Of a DNA stretch of 64,000 bases, positions 1-10,994 are shown piece after piece; the stretch's first letter is position 1, and every line of letters begins with the position of its first letter. The translations under genes were made by a program, and so were the position numbers. The stretch spans positions 1 through 64,000 of the forward strand of contig JAEQBH010006410.1 in the NCBI GenBank assembly GCA_016808115.1, in the 5' to 3' direction. Under the pieces are notes generated by a model. That model was not told where the DNA came from, did not search any database, and saw only the letters and a program-made list of their open reading frames with translations. The stretch comes from Tetrastigma voinierianum (Eukaryota > Streptophyta > Magnoliopsida > Vitales > Vitaceae).

Positions 1-1139
1 CAGAATATAATAAAATACCTTTAGGCACCATTAACTAAAACCAAAGACATCGGGACGCCCTAAATGTCTTAGGATAATTTTTACAATCATGAACTATTTA
101 AATTTGACTCCGACAAGTCCACCATACAAAGGTGCCCTATGTAATTCGATATCCAAAATTGGGGCTTTACTCCTGAGGCCAATTTTTCGAAACTGAACCC
201 TCCAATAAAATCATAAAAATATCCACTTCACTAATCCATCTCCAATTTTGCCTAATTTTGAATTCAGTCGGGTGCCCACTCTCAGTCCAAACTTTTTGTA
301 ATTACCAATTCTAAATGACCCAAATGGAAAATCAACTAAACGACGTCCAAAATTCACAAACTTTATATATCAACGGAGCTTTCTCCAAGAGACTGTGAAC
401 ATAGAAGCACCCTTACCTTGGTCCAAAAGTTGTTGCGGGTGGCCGAAAACTCGATCCAAATCGCTTGCCAAACTTCTTTCGTCGTATCTTTCAAACGGTG
501 GGAGGAATTTGGAAGAAAAGACCGGGAATGAGCCTCGTATAGTCCCAAAGGCTGCAGAGGGTGATGGTCGGCCTCGGAGTGGCCGAAAAACAAAGAAAAC
601 TGTGACTCCATCATGGCGGTCGCTGTCGTCGGCCGATCTGGGAGCCGGCCCGGCTGGCGCTGGCCGTGAAATTCACTACGATGGTCGCCCGGTGGTGGCA
701 CCCGCCGGGATGTGCAGCAAGGTGGTGGCCGTAAACGTTCCTACGGACAAACCCGCTTAGCCTAAAAAACAAGCCTTCAAACGCACCTACCCGGTCCACA
801 AGTTTTGGGAATTTATTTTGGTCAAAATGAGTGTTTTGGGCTAGTGGTTCTATTGGCACACAAAACTAGGTTTATATGTAGCCTAGGGTCACTGTAAAAA
901 CCGGTGACAAATTTCGACACCGGGTAAAATACGCTTATTCAACTCCCAAGTCCATAACTTTTTATCCGTAAGTCGGATTTTGACGTTCAACCCGTCTATG
1001 AACTCGTATCGACGAGGCCTACGAAATGGTGTCTTAGCTAACCCAAAATTATCCATCCTTGAAAAAGTCAATTCGGTCAAACTTAGTCAAACTGGGTCAA
1101 CAAGTTAAAAACACTTGTACACGGTACGGGGTCGTTACA
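1..1139 (-). repeat. 3' LTR of the chromovirus, partial (window edge)
   Basis: Positions 1-1139 match 7549-8683 along their whole length, beginning with the shared word taaaatacctttaggcacca. On the minus strand the LTR starts TGTAACGAC at 1139, next to a polypurine tract. The remaining ~1.75 kb of this LTR (the counterpart of 5791-7548) lies outside the window. A CpG- and GC-rich stretch at about 540-720 has a counterpart at 8040-8260. The reading frames found here (for example 395-760) are frames within a non-coding LTR. Confidence 0.92.
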
Positions 1140-1155
1140 ACTCACTCCCCTTAAA
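1140..1155 (-). other. Polypurine tract of the chromovirus
   Basis: On the minus strand this reads TTTAAGGGGAGTGAGT and directly precedes the LTR start TGTAACGAC. A purine run next to the 3' LTR is where plus-strand DNA synthesis is primed in LTR retrotransposons. Its position fixes the inner boundary of the left LTR. Confidence 0.75.
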
Positions 1156-1164
1156 GAAAAAATT

Positions 1165-1440
1165 TCATTCCACGAAATTCGTACCCGTGTCATGAAAAGA
1201 TGAGGAAACCGCCCGCATTTGGTCCTCCCATTCCCAAGTCGCTCCTCGACCAGGTGGTTTCTCCAAAGGACCTCTCACTAAGGATATTGTCTTCATAAGG
1301 CGGCTCCTTCTTCCTTCTACCCAAAATCTCGCACCGGCTACCCTCATAGGATAAGTCATCCCTCTACCAATCTCTAGTGTCTCCAACACATGAGGATCTC
1401 GAGATATACTCTCAGATAGCATGTGGAGATGTGGAACACA
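1165..1440 (-). pseudogene. Chromovirus integrase C-terminus with chromodomain-like tail
   Basis: A minus-strand frame is open from 1440 to a stop at 1165. It begins VFHISML, the end of the integrase C-terminal region, and continues through RDPHVLETLEI to GATWEWEDQMR near its end. The Trp-Glu-x-Glu-Asp-x-Met-Arg pattern is typical of the chromodomain-like tail of Tekay/Del elements, which is thought to steer insertion to particular chromatin (known for the family, not shown here). This is the least damaged part of the element. The apparent Met start at 1422 is internal to pol and not a real start. Confidence 0.8.
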
Positions 1441-1469
1441 TTACGGACTCGAGAAAGTCTCTTCCAAAG

Positions 1470-2480
1470 AAGTCTAACTCTATAAGCCACTGTGACCTAT
1501 CCTCTCAACACCCAAAGGTCCAATGTAAATGGTGACTTAGCTTCCCCGCTCCCGCCAAAAAACATACACCACGCCTTCCCCAAGGAGAGCCCCAAGAATA
1601 CTCGATCTTCAACCTCAAACTCAAGATCCTTTCTACGCTGTCCGTATAGCTCTTTCGCCATCCCGGAAATGCTTCAACCCGGCACTATAACATTAACCTC
1701 ATTCACTATCGCTTGTACAATCTCGTGACCTAGTAATTTCTTCGCGCCTCATTCCAACATAATGGAGTGCGACATTGTTTCCCATACAATGCTCATAAGG
1801 TGACATCTCAATGCTTCGAGCGATAGTCATTAAGAGTAAGTGAACTCGCCAAAGGTAGATACTCATTCCAATGTCCTTTTGAATCATAGCGACGCATGAC
1901 CTCAATATATCCTCTAAGGTCTGAATAGTCCTTCCTGTATTGTCTCCATCGGTCCGAGGTGAAAAGCGGTACTCAAATTCAACTTGACACCAGTTCCTTC
2001 CATCAATCTTCCAAAACTCAAGTGAATCGTGATCTCATCGAGATGATCAACACCGCACCCCATGCAAACTCACCATATATTCATAAAGAGTTCCCGCTAG
2101 TTTATGAGAAAACTTCTTAATAGGTAGGAAATGCACGGACTTGGGTGAGTCGATCGACTACTACCTAAATGACGTCATGTCTCCGAACCGGAGGAGTTTG
2201 AACAAATCACGTAATGCGTCCCATTTCCATTATGGACTGCAGGCAGCCGTAAGTCCGTAAGGCTTTTGTCTCTCTCACTTCACTGTTACGCATGAAGCAC
2301 TTGGATACATATCAGAACTTCTCTTTTCATTCCCGACCACCAATAATATTCCCTTTAGTGTATCGGTACATCTGGTACTACATTTGGTAATATGATAAAG
2401 GTGAACTATGGGCTTCCTCCAATATTTGCCTTTAATCCTCTTCGCTGTCGAACACAAAGCCAGAACCACCAACAAGGCTT
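1470..2480 (-). pseudogene. Chromovirus integrase, zinc-binding and catalytic core, broken
   Basis: Read right to left, recognisable pieces occur in family order but in changing frames. A zinc-finger remnant lies around 2290-2420 (TKGNIIGGREWK, then a stop, then YVSKC). Core words SVHFLPIKKFSHKLAGTLYE and VSLHGV fall at about 2050-2150, with DHDSLEFWKI at about 2010-2040. RTIQT follows at about 1905-1920 and ALYGKQCRTPLCWNEAR at about 1750-1800. Integrase inserts the cDNA into the host genome. Several stops and frameshifts make this copy nonfunctional. Confidence 0.82.
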
Positions 2481-2689
2481 TGTCATTCTAATAGAAAAAT
2501 CCGATTGTTCCTTCACTTTCTTTCATGCTCATCAAATAGGGATCTTCAGTCATGCCCTGATAGCCATAATCGACAAGCATCTATCAGAGTTGGAAACTAG
2601 CAAAAGTGCCTGAAGCATGCATCCTCAACTGAACACTCCAACTCTAAACTCACCATCACGAAGTTGTATTGCTTGCAAGGTGTCAAAGA

Positions 2690-3153
2690 GCCCAGGTGAG
2701 GACTTCCCCGCCTCAAGGCATCCGGCCACCACATTGGCCTTACCCGAATGGTAGCCTGATATAAAATCATACTTTGGCACTCCACCCAATTCCTTCGCCT
2801 AAGTTTAACTCTTCAAAATAATAATATGTCTATATTGGTAACATCTGACAAGTCGCTCCATATAAGTAATGTCTCCAAGTCTTCAATACGAAAATCACCG
2901 CAGCAAGTTCCAAGTCATGAGTAGGATAATTCAGCTCGTGTTTCTTCATCTGTCTGGAAGCATACGCCACAACTCTCTTATGTTGCATCAACACGCAACT
3001 TAAACCTTGGTGTGAAGCATTGCTGTAAACCTCGAACCCCTCGTTGCCCTTTGGCAATGTCAAAATAGGAGTTGACGTCAACTTTTCCTTCAGTGTTTGG
3101 AAGCTTTCCTCACACCTATCTGTCCACTCAAACTTAACTCCTTTCCTAGTCAA
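2690..3153 (-). pseudogene. Chromovirus RNase H domain
   Basis: An open minus-strand stretch of about 107 codons holds the join between reverse transcriptase and RNase H (GVKFEWTDRCEESFQTLK) and the RNase H start (GFEVYSNASHQGLSCVLMQH, VVAYASRQMKKHE, NYPTHDLELAAVIFVLKTW, RHYLYG). The tail continues to about 2690 in other frames with GYHSGKANVVA. RNase H removes the RNA strand of the RNA:DNA hybrid. The first catalytic aspartate of the family is Asn here (YSNAS), so this domain would be inactive even without the frameshifts. Confidence 0.9.
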
Positions 3154-3329
3154 ACAATGAAGTGGTCTCCGCTATCTTTGGTGAACCCTTCTATGAATCT
3201 CATGTAATACCCGCGAATCCTAGAAACTGTTACTTCGCTCACTGTAGTTGGTTGTTCAATTTGCCACTCGCTCCTACTCTCCTTCTCAGGATCCACACAA
3301 TGTCATCGGGGTGAAACCATGTCCGAAAT

Positions 3330-4015
3330 CCCACTTACTTCAACCAAAACTCACATTCATGAACTCTGCATACAACTCGTACCGCCTTAAAGTCCGTGCA
3401 ATAAACCCAAATGTTCTCTATGCTCCAACTCGCCCCTCGAGTACACCAAGATATCAAGCCGGGAGTGACAACGACAACCGATCTAAGTATGGGACTAAGA
3501 CCCGGCTTATCAAATCCATGAAAGCGGTTTGGGCATCGTGAGTCCGAAGACATCACTAGAAACTCATAATGCCCATCTCGCCCCCGACGTCGCCTGGGAA
3601 TGTTCGATTCCTAACTTCCAATCGATGGTACCTCGACCAAGTCAATCTTCGGGAGAACACTTCGCACTTCGGAGCCGAATCAAATAGATCATCAATCCGA
3701 GGCAAAGGATATTTGTTACGAATGATACACAACCTCTAAGTATCATCCTTCTTCTTCACAAATAACACCGGCGCTCCCCAAGGTGAAATATTGGGCCTAA
3801 TAAATCCCCTATCCACTGCCTCTCATTTAGCCCAACTCTTTCAACTCACTCCTGGCGCCATTCTATATAAGGTGGTAAAGAAATAGAGCCGTACTGTGCA
3901 CTAAATCAATGGGAAAACCCATTTCTCGCTCGAGGCAACCAGAAGATTGTCGGAAACACATCCAGAAAGTCCCTCACTACTGGTACATCCTCTAATCTCA
4001 CTTCGCTACTACGAG
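3330..4015 (-). pseudogene. Chromovirus reverse transcriptase, frameshifted
   Basis: The pieces appear in family order. The linker LEDVPVVRDFLDVFP is at 3960-4003. RGFIRPNISPWGAPVLFV and then KKKDDT followed by an in-frame TAG (3736-3738) are at about 3735-3825. NKYPLPRIDDLFD is at about 3680-3720. HYEFLVMS is near 3555-3575, and DILVYSRGELEHREHL is at 3415-3457. The catalytic aspartate pair just before DILVYS is destroyed, and at least three frame changes are needed to follow the domain. A 73-codon frame at 3335-3556 is an out-of-frame reading of this region. Confidence 0.9.
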
Positions 4016-4189
4016 TGTCAACTACATGAGGTAGATACTCCCACAACCTTTTGAAGTAAACATCTGAGCGAATGGCGTAAATCAAACCCGAAGGTGCTCG
4101 GCTCCGCTCTCCATAAGACTACACGTAGTCCCTGCTGTCTAAATATCACTTCCAAGGAAACAATCCATTGAAGTATTAGTTTGAAGTAA

Positions 4190-4480
4190 GCCAATCCATC
4201 CCAAGAATCACATCCAACCCCTCGAGATCTATTAATATCAAATCGTCCATAACTCGCCTCAATAGAAAACAAGCTACCCTTAAGCATCTGACTAGGCCAT
4301 AGAGACTCTCCTGTGGGCGTGGCAATCTCCAAACCACATCCCAAAGGAACTGGAGTCATCCCGACTCGTGCAACATACTCACGTGAAATAAAAGAGTGTG
4401 TAGCCCCTAGGTCAATGAGTACACGTGCATCATCACCAAAAATAGATAATGTACCGCTTACAACGTCGGCGGCCCGCTTC
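4190..4480 (-). pseudogene. Chromovirus aspartic protease
   Basis: The minus strand reads VLIDLGATHSFIS at about 4384-4421, followed by REYVARVGMTPVPL and IATPTGESL downstream. This is the retropepsin-type protease that cuts the polyprotein. The catalytic triplet is normally Asp-Ser/Thr-Gly. Here it is Asp-Leu-Gly, so the second residue is lost. The frame is otherwise open from about 4470 to 4018 through the protease-to-reverse-transcriptase linker. Confidence 0.85.
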
Positions 4481-4639
4481 CCGCCCGGTCATAGCATACA
4501 AACTTCGCCTAAAGGTGTGGTCGCCCCCGTCTCTCGCCTCTAATCACTGTGCAGATCGTCAGTCTCCGTACTAAAGGAACCACCCGAGGTCTCGCCCCTC
4601 GTCTCTCGGTGGTAGCATATTCCTCCATGCCCACTAGCC

Positions 4640-5641
4640 CGCTAGAATTAAGTACCTGATCCCGAGACTCTAGTCCTGGCCGATTTCCTGATAGCGCCCT
4701 TCAAATGTCCCTGGTCTCGCCCGCACCGGAAAGCATACATTATCCCACTGGCATGGTCCATCATGAATCTTGCCGCAAACGCCACAAATCGAATGGAAAC
4801 CGCCTCGGTCTGCAGATCTCTGAAAATGGCTACTGTCACTACTCACTAATCGAAACTTAACCCGTATATCCACCTCTCAAACCCGCTACTGCACCACGTT
4901 TGGTCCCCACCGATCCTCTCGGCCGCTCCAAGATCCAGAGCTGAAACTACCCCTCTTAGATGATCCCTGACTGGGGCTCCCCGAAGACAATCCATCGTAT
5001 GATCGACACTTAGTCTGGTGTATCAGGGTCTGTCTCTCCACCTCTAGAGCAGCGTCCCTCATCGACTGATACGTGGGATGATCGGAACCTGAGAGGCTCA
5101 AAGCTATTGGCTCACTCAATCCATCGAGAAACCTCCTCTTCCCGCTGACCTCATCCGTAACCAAATTGGGACAGAAATCCGATAGCTCTCTGAACCTAGG
5201 CTCGTACTCAGAAACTGTCATGCTACCCTGAGCGAGCGCCTCAAACTTCTAGCTCTTAGCCCCAACAAAGGTCAGACAAAACTCAGCCAGTGGAAAAGCA
5301 GTCTTGAACTGTGCCTAAGTGTGATGTTTCCTAGTCCTCTCATACGCCCACCACTTCCTTGCACTACCCCCTAGCAGAAAACCAGCTATCCTGACTCTAT
5401 CCTCATCCGGACACTGCATACCTTCGTCCAAAATCTACTCTGTGTCATCTAGCTAGGATAAAGTCACCATGGGATCCGTGGACATCAAAACCCACTCGCC
5501 TAAGTCTACGAGCCCGATCAACAAGAATTAAACCACTCTCTGGAGCGACGAGCCAGCGCTCATAAGATTCTCCTCATAAGTAAAGATCTCGAACTTTCCA
5601 ATCGTTTGCCGGGACCTACGCCTACCTCTCTCAGGCGCCAT
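4640..5641 (-). pseudogene. Chromovirus gag with zinc knuckles, interrupted
   Basis: The start is taken at the ATG whose complement is 5639-5641 (MAPERGRRRSRQ), about 135 bp inside the primer-binding site. Downstream, RVRIAGFLLGGSARKWWAYE lies at about 5340-5400, with in-frame TAG codons at 5315-5317 and 5249-5251. TVSEYEPRFRELSDFCPNLV follows in the longest open piece (5221-4886). Two zinc knuckles end it: CGVCGKIHDGPC at about 4751-4788, and FRCGRDQGHLKG at about 4700-4735, one frame over. Gag forms the particle and binds RNA. A frameshift between the knuckles and the two stops inactivate it. Confidence 0.9.
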
Positions 5642-5775
5642 CGTGAAGAAGAACTGCTTTCCAAGAATAAATGAAAAACAGCACTAATTTCAAGGATAAG
5701 GTTAGGAAGGCATACAAAACATCGGATGAGCTGCAGACAAAGAATGTACAACCCCAAGGAATTTAGAAACATAGT

Positions 5776-5787
5776 GCTCTGATACCA
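5776..5787 (-). other. Primer-binding site, initiator Met tRNA
   Basis: The minus strand reads TGGTATCAGAGC, complementary to the 3' end of plant initiator methionine tRNA. It lies three bases inside the end of the 5' LTR. It fixes the element's direction and its inner LTR boundary. Confidence 0.92.
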
Positions 5788-5790
5788 AGC

Positions 5791-8683
5791 TGACAAGACC
5801 GACCCGAATTACCTCCCTGATTCTTCGTGAACTCGCTTTAGAGCGTAAGTCCCATCACATAACTTGTGGGATATCCATTGGAACCCCACTTTAAGATTAA
5901 AGTAAACACATGCATTAATATAATACCTCAAATATATAAAAAGATCCACAACAGCTCAAATCCACAATCGACCTATCTTACTGTAGGTCATAACCACAAA
6001 CACACATAATACAGACTCATATGAGTTCAATTCTAAGATCAGAGCATTCTAAGAGTGCTCATGACCAGGGTACAAATGAGAATAAATAAGTCTAATAAAA
6101 TAAGGACAGATAGATAAGATGTAGTAATCGTAGCCGCCGTTAAGAGTGATGTGGTTTCGGCGCGAGATGTGTCTCTATGGACCGCCTTAACTCCAGAGAA
6201 CTGATTCAAACAATAAAACGCGAGATAATAAATCTGAGCGGTATAATTTATAAGGAAAATAAGGTTTTTATTTTCAACATTTCTCTCAAGACCTCACGTC
6301 CACTCTTTTGTAAGGTCCCCCTTTTAAAATCATTTCACAAAACCTTAAACTCATACCTAAGTCAACAATATGAAATTCATGTTTTAAAATTTAACCGAAA
6401 TTATTATTAAGAAATCATCACCAGATTTATTCACAACATAAGAATTTAGCATAAAATATATCAACATCATGTCGTAAGAAAATCATGAAATACAATAACT
6501 ATAAAATATCAAGGGTTATAGCTTACTCAGACCAACAATGTACCATACTATTATACCCATCATAAACCGTAGGATTCTTAATTACCACCCTCATCATCGA
6601 AAGGTGTCAGAGTAATAATGATAATAATAAACCGTCGTAACCCCGACCTCACGGTCGCGGAAATAATGGAGTACAACCGCTGATGAACCAACCTCATGAC
6701 ACCGTGGCAACCTAATAACCATCGGGTAAAACCGACCACTGGCCGTGAAATAATAGATAACCGCTGATGAAACCAACCTCACGACACCGCGGCACCAATA
6801 AACCTTCTTCTGCAAACCCGACCTCACGACCGCGGAAATAATAGATAAACCGTTGATGAGAAACCAACCTCACGACACCGCGGGCAAACTACAAACTTCG
6901 CGGTTCGACCGCTACCGTGGAAATAATAGATAACCATCGATGAAACCATCCTCAATGGCACAATCGTGGCAAACTAATAAACCTTCGGGTAAACTCGACC
7001 TCACGGCCGTGGAAATAATATATAACCGTTGGATGAATCTAACCTCACGACACCGTGGCAAACCCATTGCACTGTAATATAGATACTGAATCGAACCTTT
7101 GGTACTATATGGTACATCAACTTATAACAACCAACACGGTATTCTTACTCACATATACCTTTCCAACGATACTGTATTATAATCATTTCACAAAGTCGCA
7201 AAAATCCATTTCTTAAGTCAGTAAATTTTCAAAATGGTTTAAAACCTCAATCCATGTACCAAAATGTTTAAATACCACAAATTTATCCATGAACTCAGTA
7301 AAATTTCCAGATATTTCAAATGTTGACAAAATTTATATGAAATGATAACTTGTTTATGTAAAAACAGATAATTATATTTATGCATAACCAACCATTCGAT
7401 CAAATATTATATATATAAAATAATTTGCCACCATTATATATCATAATAATACTCCCAGCATTTAAAGCATATAAACCACCTACGTACTACGATGCTCGCC
7501 CCCGCTCCCCTCAAGTAGGATCGTCTCCAAAGTTCCGCTGTAAGGCCTCGTAATATAATAAAATACCTTTAGGCACCATTAATTCAAAACCAAAGACATT
7601 GGGACGCCCCAAATGTCTTAGGATAATTTTTACAACTATGAAACTATCTAAATTAGACTACACGTCCACTATACACTTATAATTCGGGAGCATTCAAAAT
7701 TTGGGCTTTTTACCCGGAGGCTAATTTTTCGAAATTGAACCCTCCAATAATCATAAAATATCCAATTTCACTAATCCATCTAATTTGCCTAATTTGACCC
7801 GCAGCCCAATTTCGGGCCTTAAACCTTTCTAATTACCCTAATGACCCAAAAATGGAAAACTAACCAAACGACATCCAAAATTTACAAACTTTATATCAAC
7901 GGAAATCCCAAGAGACCCCAGAACACAAAGCAGTTATCTCTTTACCTGGTCCAAAAGTTGTCAGGTAAATGAAAACTCGATCCAACCGTCTACCAACCAT
8001 TACCAGATTCTTCAAACGGTGAGGAATCTGAAGAAAAGGACCACGGAATGAGTTCAGAGGGTCCAAAAATGGGGGGATGGAGGTATGGGTCGGCCTCGAG
8101 TGGCCGAAAAATCAAGAAAACCGGTGACTCCACCGCGGCCGTCGCCGCTCGTCGCACCCGACCGGGGCGCTGCTCGAGGCGACAATGCGGAAATTTCCAC
8201 TCAAGAATGGTCGCCTCATGGTGGCGTCCCTCCGGGCCGGGCGCGTAGCAAGGTGGTGTAATGGAAAAGTCTCCTACCGACAAAACCCGCTTGGCCTAAA
8301 AACGTTCAAACGACCGGCCTTCGGTTCACAAAGCCTTGGGGAATTTCTAGTGTTTCGAGTCGAAAATGAGTGTTTTCTGGGGGCTGTGGTTCTATTTAAG
8401 TACACAAAACTAGGGTTTATATAGAGCCTAGGTCGCCAGTAAAAATTGAGGACACTGACACTCAGTAAAATAATCGGTTTGAACTCCTGTGGCCATAACT
8501 TTATCCGTAAGCTCCGATTAATGCTCAACCCGTCTATGAACTCGTATCGACGAGGCCTACGAAATGGTGTCTTAGCCAACCCAAAATTATCTATCCTTGA
8601 AAGAGTCAACTCGGTCAAACTTAGTCAAACTGGGTCAAATGAGTTAAAAAAAACACTTGTATTATTTGGTACGAGTCGTTACG
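5791..8683 (-). repeat. 5' LTR of the chromovirus, about 2.9 kb
   Basis: On the minus strand this runs from CGTAACGAC at 8683 (the expected terminal T has changed to C) to a CA end at 5791, next to the primer-binding site. Its last ~1.13 kb on the plus strand pairs with 1-1139. The middle holds an 88-bp tandem array, and 8040-8290 is GC- and CpG-rich. No protein is credible here. The reading frames at 8048-8248 and nearby are chance frames in GC-rich sequence. Confidence 0.9.
6625..7075. repeat. Tandem array, ~88-bp unit, about five copies, inside the LTR
   Basis: The word gaaataat recurs at about 6659, 6747, 6835, 6920 and 7012 (spacings 88, 88, 85, 92). Each copy also carries gataaccgctgatgaaacc-like and acctcacgacaccg-like segments. 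Units are diverged and contain indels. Position inside the LTR means each insertion of the element would carry the array. Confidence 0.88.
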
Positions 8684-10352
8684 GTGAAGCTGATATAAAA
8701 TGGGTTTGGATGATGATCTAAATATGAGTGAATTAATCTATGAAATAAAAGTCATGGGATTAGTGGACTCTCGTAATGATAGACACACTAATAAAAGGAA
8801 GGCTTGAGAATCTCATGAGGCACATGATACATACATGGAGATGCATATACACTATCCTATCTCTAAGTAAGGGCCCTTGGTACTCTAATGGCTGTGGATC
8901 TTCAATATAAGTTTTATGATAGGGAAACTCTAACCCTAAGCCATTTTTTCCACTCTCTCGAGAAGATTCCTAGTGGGAGTTTTCTTGCTATTGTGACGAA
9001 CAAAGTTCTAGAGAGAGAGAGAGAGTTTTTAGTGTCAAATCTCTTCTCCTTTTTCCCTTATTGAGTTTGGATCCTCAAGCAGTTATTCTGATCCTTCTCA
9101 TACATGTTTCTTAGAGGTTTTCATGCCTCCCCTTCATGGGGATACTGTTAGATACGAACCTAGGACTTGGTTCATTTCAAGCTACTACAAATCCATCATT
9201 TGAAGGATTCATTATGGTTTTCATATTTGGAAAGTAAAAAAAAAACACTTGCGGTCCTTTGTTCAAACCGATTTTGATGTTACAAGTGGTCCTTGGGTGG
9301 GATTTTTCTTGCATCATTTATGTTTCCGTTGCTTCTTGGCATGAGTCACAGAAATCCAATCCATGAAGAACGTAATTTGATAGTGAATAATGATATAAAA
9401 GCATGTATGAAAAACACCTATATGAAATTTAGCGACTTGTTCTTCTACATTACTATGTGCACTATTTCTAAGTCGACTTGTTCCTCAAAGAATTTTTACT
9501 AGTCTTGCTAATGCATTTTTTTCCATCATCCATGACTGTAAGTCTTTCCATTAGAGGATGTAGTTCATAATCTCCTTCATCAGAGATTGACCTTTCCAAA
9601 TAGTTTGAGCAATGATAGATTGAAACAAGAATTGATGCATAAGCAACATACATAGCTACACAAGTTGCAACCCATCTTTTAAGTCTTTGTCGCTCTTCAT
9701 TGTTAGTCTACATGATATCAGTTGTAAAGCACATTAGTGTTACAAAACTTCTACCAACTAAGTATTCCATTGGTTGTATGATAGACAAATTTTGTACTCC
9801 AAAAGTGGGCGAAAGGCAAATGGGATTTTAAATCACAGCTTTACTTTTTTGCTCAAAAGAACATGGTGGGGCTGCACTTGTGTAGGTATAAGTAGAACAT
9901 GACTAGGTTGCCTCCATTGATTAAATTTGAATGAGCAATGATATATGAGTAGAACTTCTCTCATGGAATCATTTTTCCTTTCTCATTTGTTTTAAATATA
10001 TTAATAACTCTTCATAGAGTAAAAAGGCTTCTAGAGAAGCTCGTGTTTTCCAGGTATTCTTCTTATTCATATTAGAGAAGAGGTGGGAGCACTCTAATTG
10101 TAAAATCTGATTTCACTTGCTTTTTATTTTTATTTTTTTGTTTTCTTGATGTCTTGTGGCTCTCCATAATCAGAACGTATGCACTTCAAACCCCACAAAA
10201 GCTTCTCGTCTCACCACCACAACTCCTCTTCCTCTTCTTACATATACCACATCTGTTTAACAATAATGTGATTTGTTCAACCTCAACAAAGTCTAAAAGC
10301 ACATATACCCCCTCAACAGTGTAATCATGTGCTTTTGGAGGAATGTTAAGTG
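8684..10352. other. AT-rich spacer, no gene recognised
   Basis: A short GA run lies at 9010-9025. The stretch from 8900 to 9130, with a pyrimidine-rich tract, resembles the leader or LTR of a copia-type element but has no partner. A 61-codon minus-strand frame (9468-9653) can be followed upstream without a stop to about 9700, but no family was recognised. Confidence 0.4.
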
Positions 10353-10806
10353 CAGGGATGATAACGGGGGTGGGTTCAAGATGAAGCAGTCCCATCCCAA
10401 CCCCACCCCATTTATTTATATCATTTCCCAAACCTGTTCTATTTAAAAAGTTAAACGGGACGGGGTGGGTATACACCCCACTTAACTTTAATTTTTGTTT
10501 TTTTTAGTTTTATTTATATTTTAATATTTTTTTTATTATATTAAAATTAATATATTTCATAAAAATAAAATATTATAAATTTTTATATTAAAAATATCTT
10601 TATTATTATTATTTATATTAAAATATAAAATAATTAAAAATCATTTTTTAAAATATAATCAAATCTGAGATAGGGCGGGACATAACAATAATTGAACCTG
10701 CCCTAAACTCATCCTAGGTTGGAAAAAAAAACCCGAATCCGTTAAAAAACCCCTCCTATTAGGGGTAGAACGGGAACCCGAAAAACCCACCTTGTAATCA
10801 TCCCTA
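10353..10806. mobile_element. Non-autonomous hAT element, Ac/Ds-like
   Basis: The left end reads CAGGGATGATAAC and the right end GTAATCATCCCTA, giving imperfect terminal inverted repeats that extend to about 24 bp through GGTGGGTT. The element is flanked on both sides by the same 8 bp, GTTAAGTG (10345-10352 and 10807-10814). An 8-bp target duplication, and termini that start CAGGGATGA on one side and TAGGGATGA on the other, are hallmarks of the Ac/Ds branch of hAT transposons. At 454 bp it has no transposase. The ends are GC-rich and the interior is very AT-rich. It would depend on a transposase supplied elsewhere. The perfect target duplication suggests a fairly recent insertion. Confidence 0.9.
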
Positions 10807-10906
10807 GTTAAGTGTATTAATGAAGTATCAAAACAATTTTAATCATAGCTCTAACAACAGGCACCTTCTGTAATTGCCAATATGTCAGGAATTTAGTTAG
10901 AATTAG

Positions 10907-10907
<1 letters not shown>

Positions 10908-10946
<39 letters not shown>
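10908..10946. repeat. (TA)n microsatellite
   Basis: An uninterrupted TA run of about 39 bp. Confidence 0.97.
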
Positions 10947-10949
<3 letters not shown>

Positions 10950-10994
10950 AGAGCTCTCAAACCAGTAAATGCCTTCTAACTCTGCTTCTCACTA

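Larger units (their letters stand above)
1..8683 (-). mobile_element. Decayed Ty3/gypsy chromovirus (Tekay/Del type), 3' end off window
   Basis: This is an LTR retrotransposon read right to left. Visible parts in order are the 5' LTR (5791-8683), a primer-binding site for initiator Met tRNA, gag, protease, reverse transcriptase, RNase H, integrase, a polypurine tract and the start of the 3' LTR (1-1139). The domain order with integrase last is that of Ty3/gypsy. The integrase tail with the words ATWEWEDQM suggests the chromodomain-bearing Tekay/Del lineage. Every domain carries stops or frameshifts, and the two LTR copies differ by many substitutions and indels, so the copy is old and cannot move by itself. 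The internal region is about 4.65 kb, and the LTRs are unusually long for this size. The target-site duplication cannot be checked because the far LTR is cut by the window edge. Confidence 0.93.

Noticed and set aside
395..760. 121-codon plus-strand frame
   Set aside because: It lies inside the LTR of the chromovirus, and its counterpart in the other LTR copy does not keep the same frame.
8048..8248. Arg-rich frame in the right LTR
   Set aside because: Chance frame in the GC-rich part of the LTR. The other copy differs by indels.
9468..9653. 61-codon minus frame considered as a transposase N-terminus
   Set aside because: Open upstream to about 9700 but with no motif. Assignment to any transposase family would be a guess.
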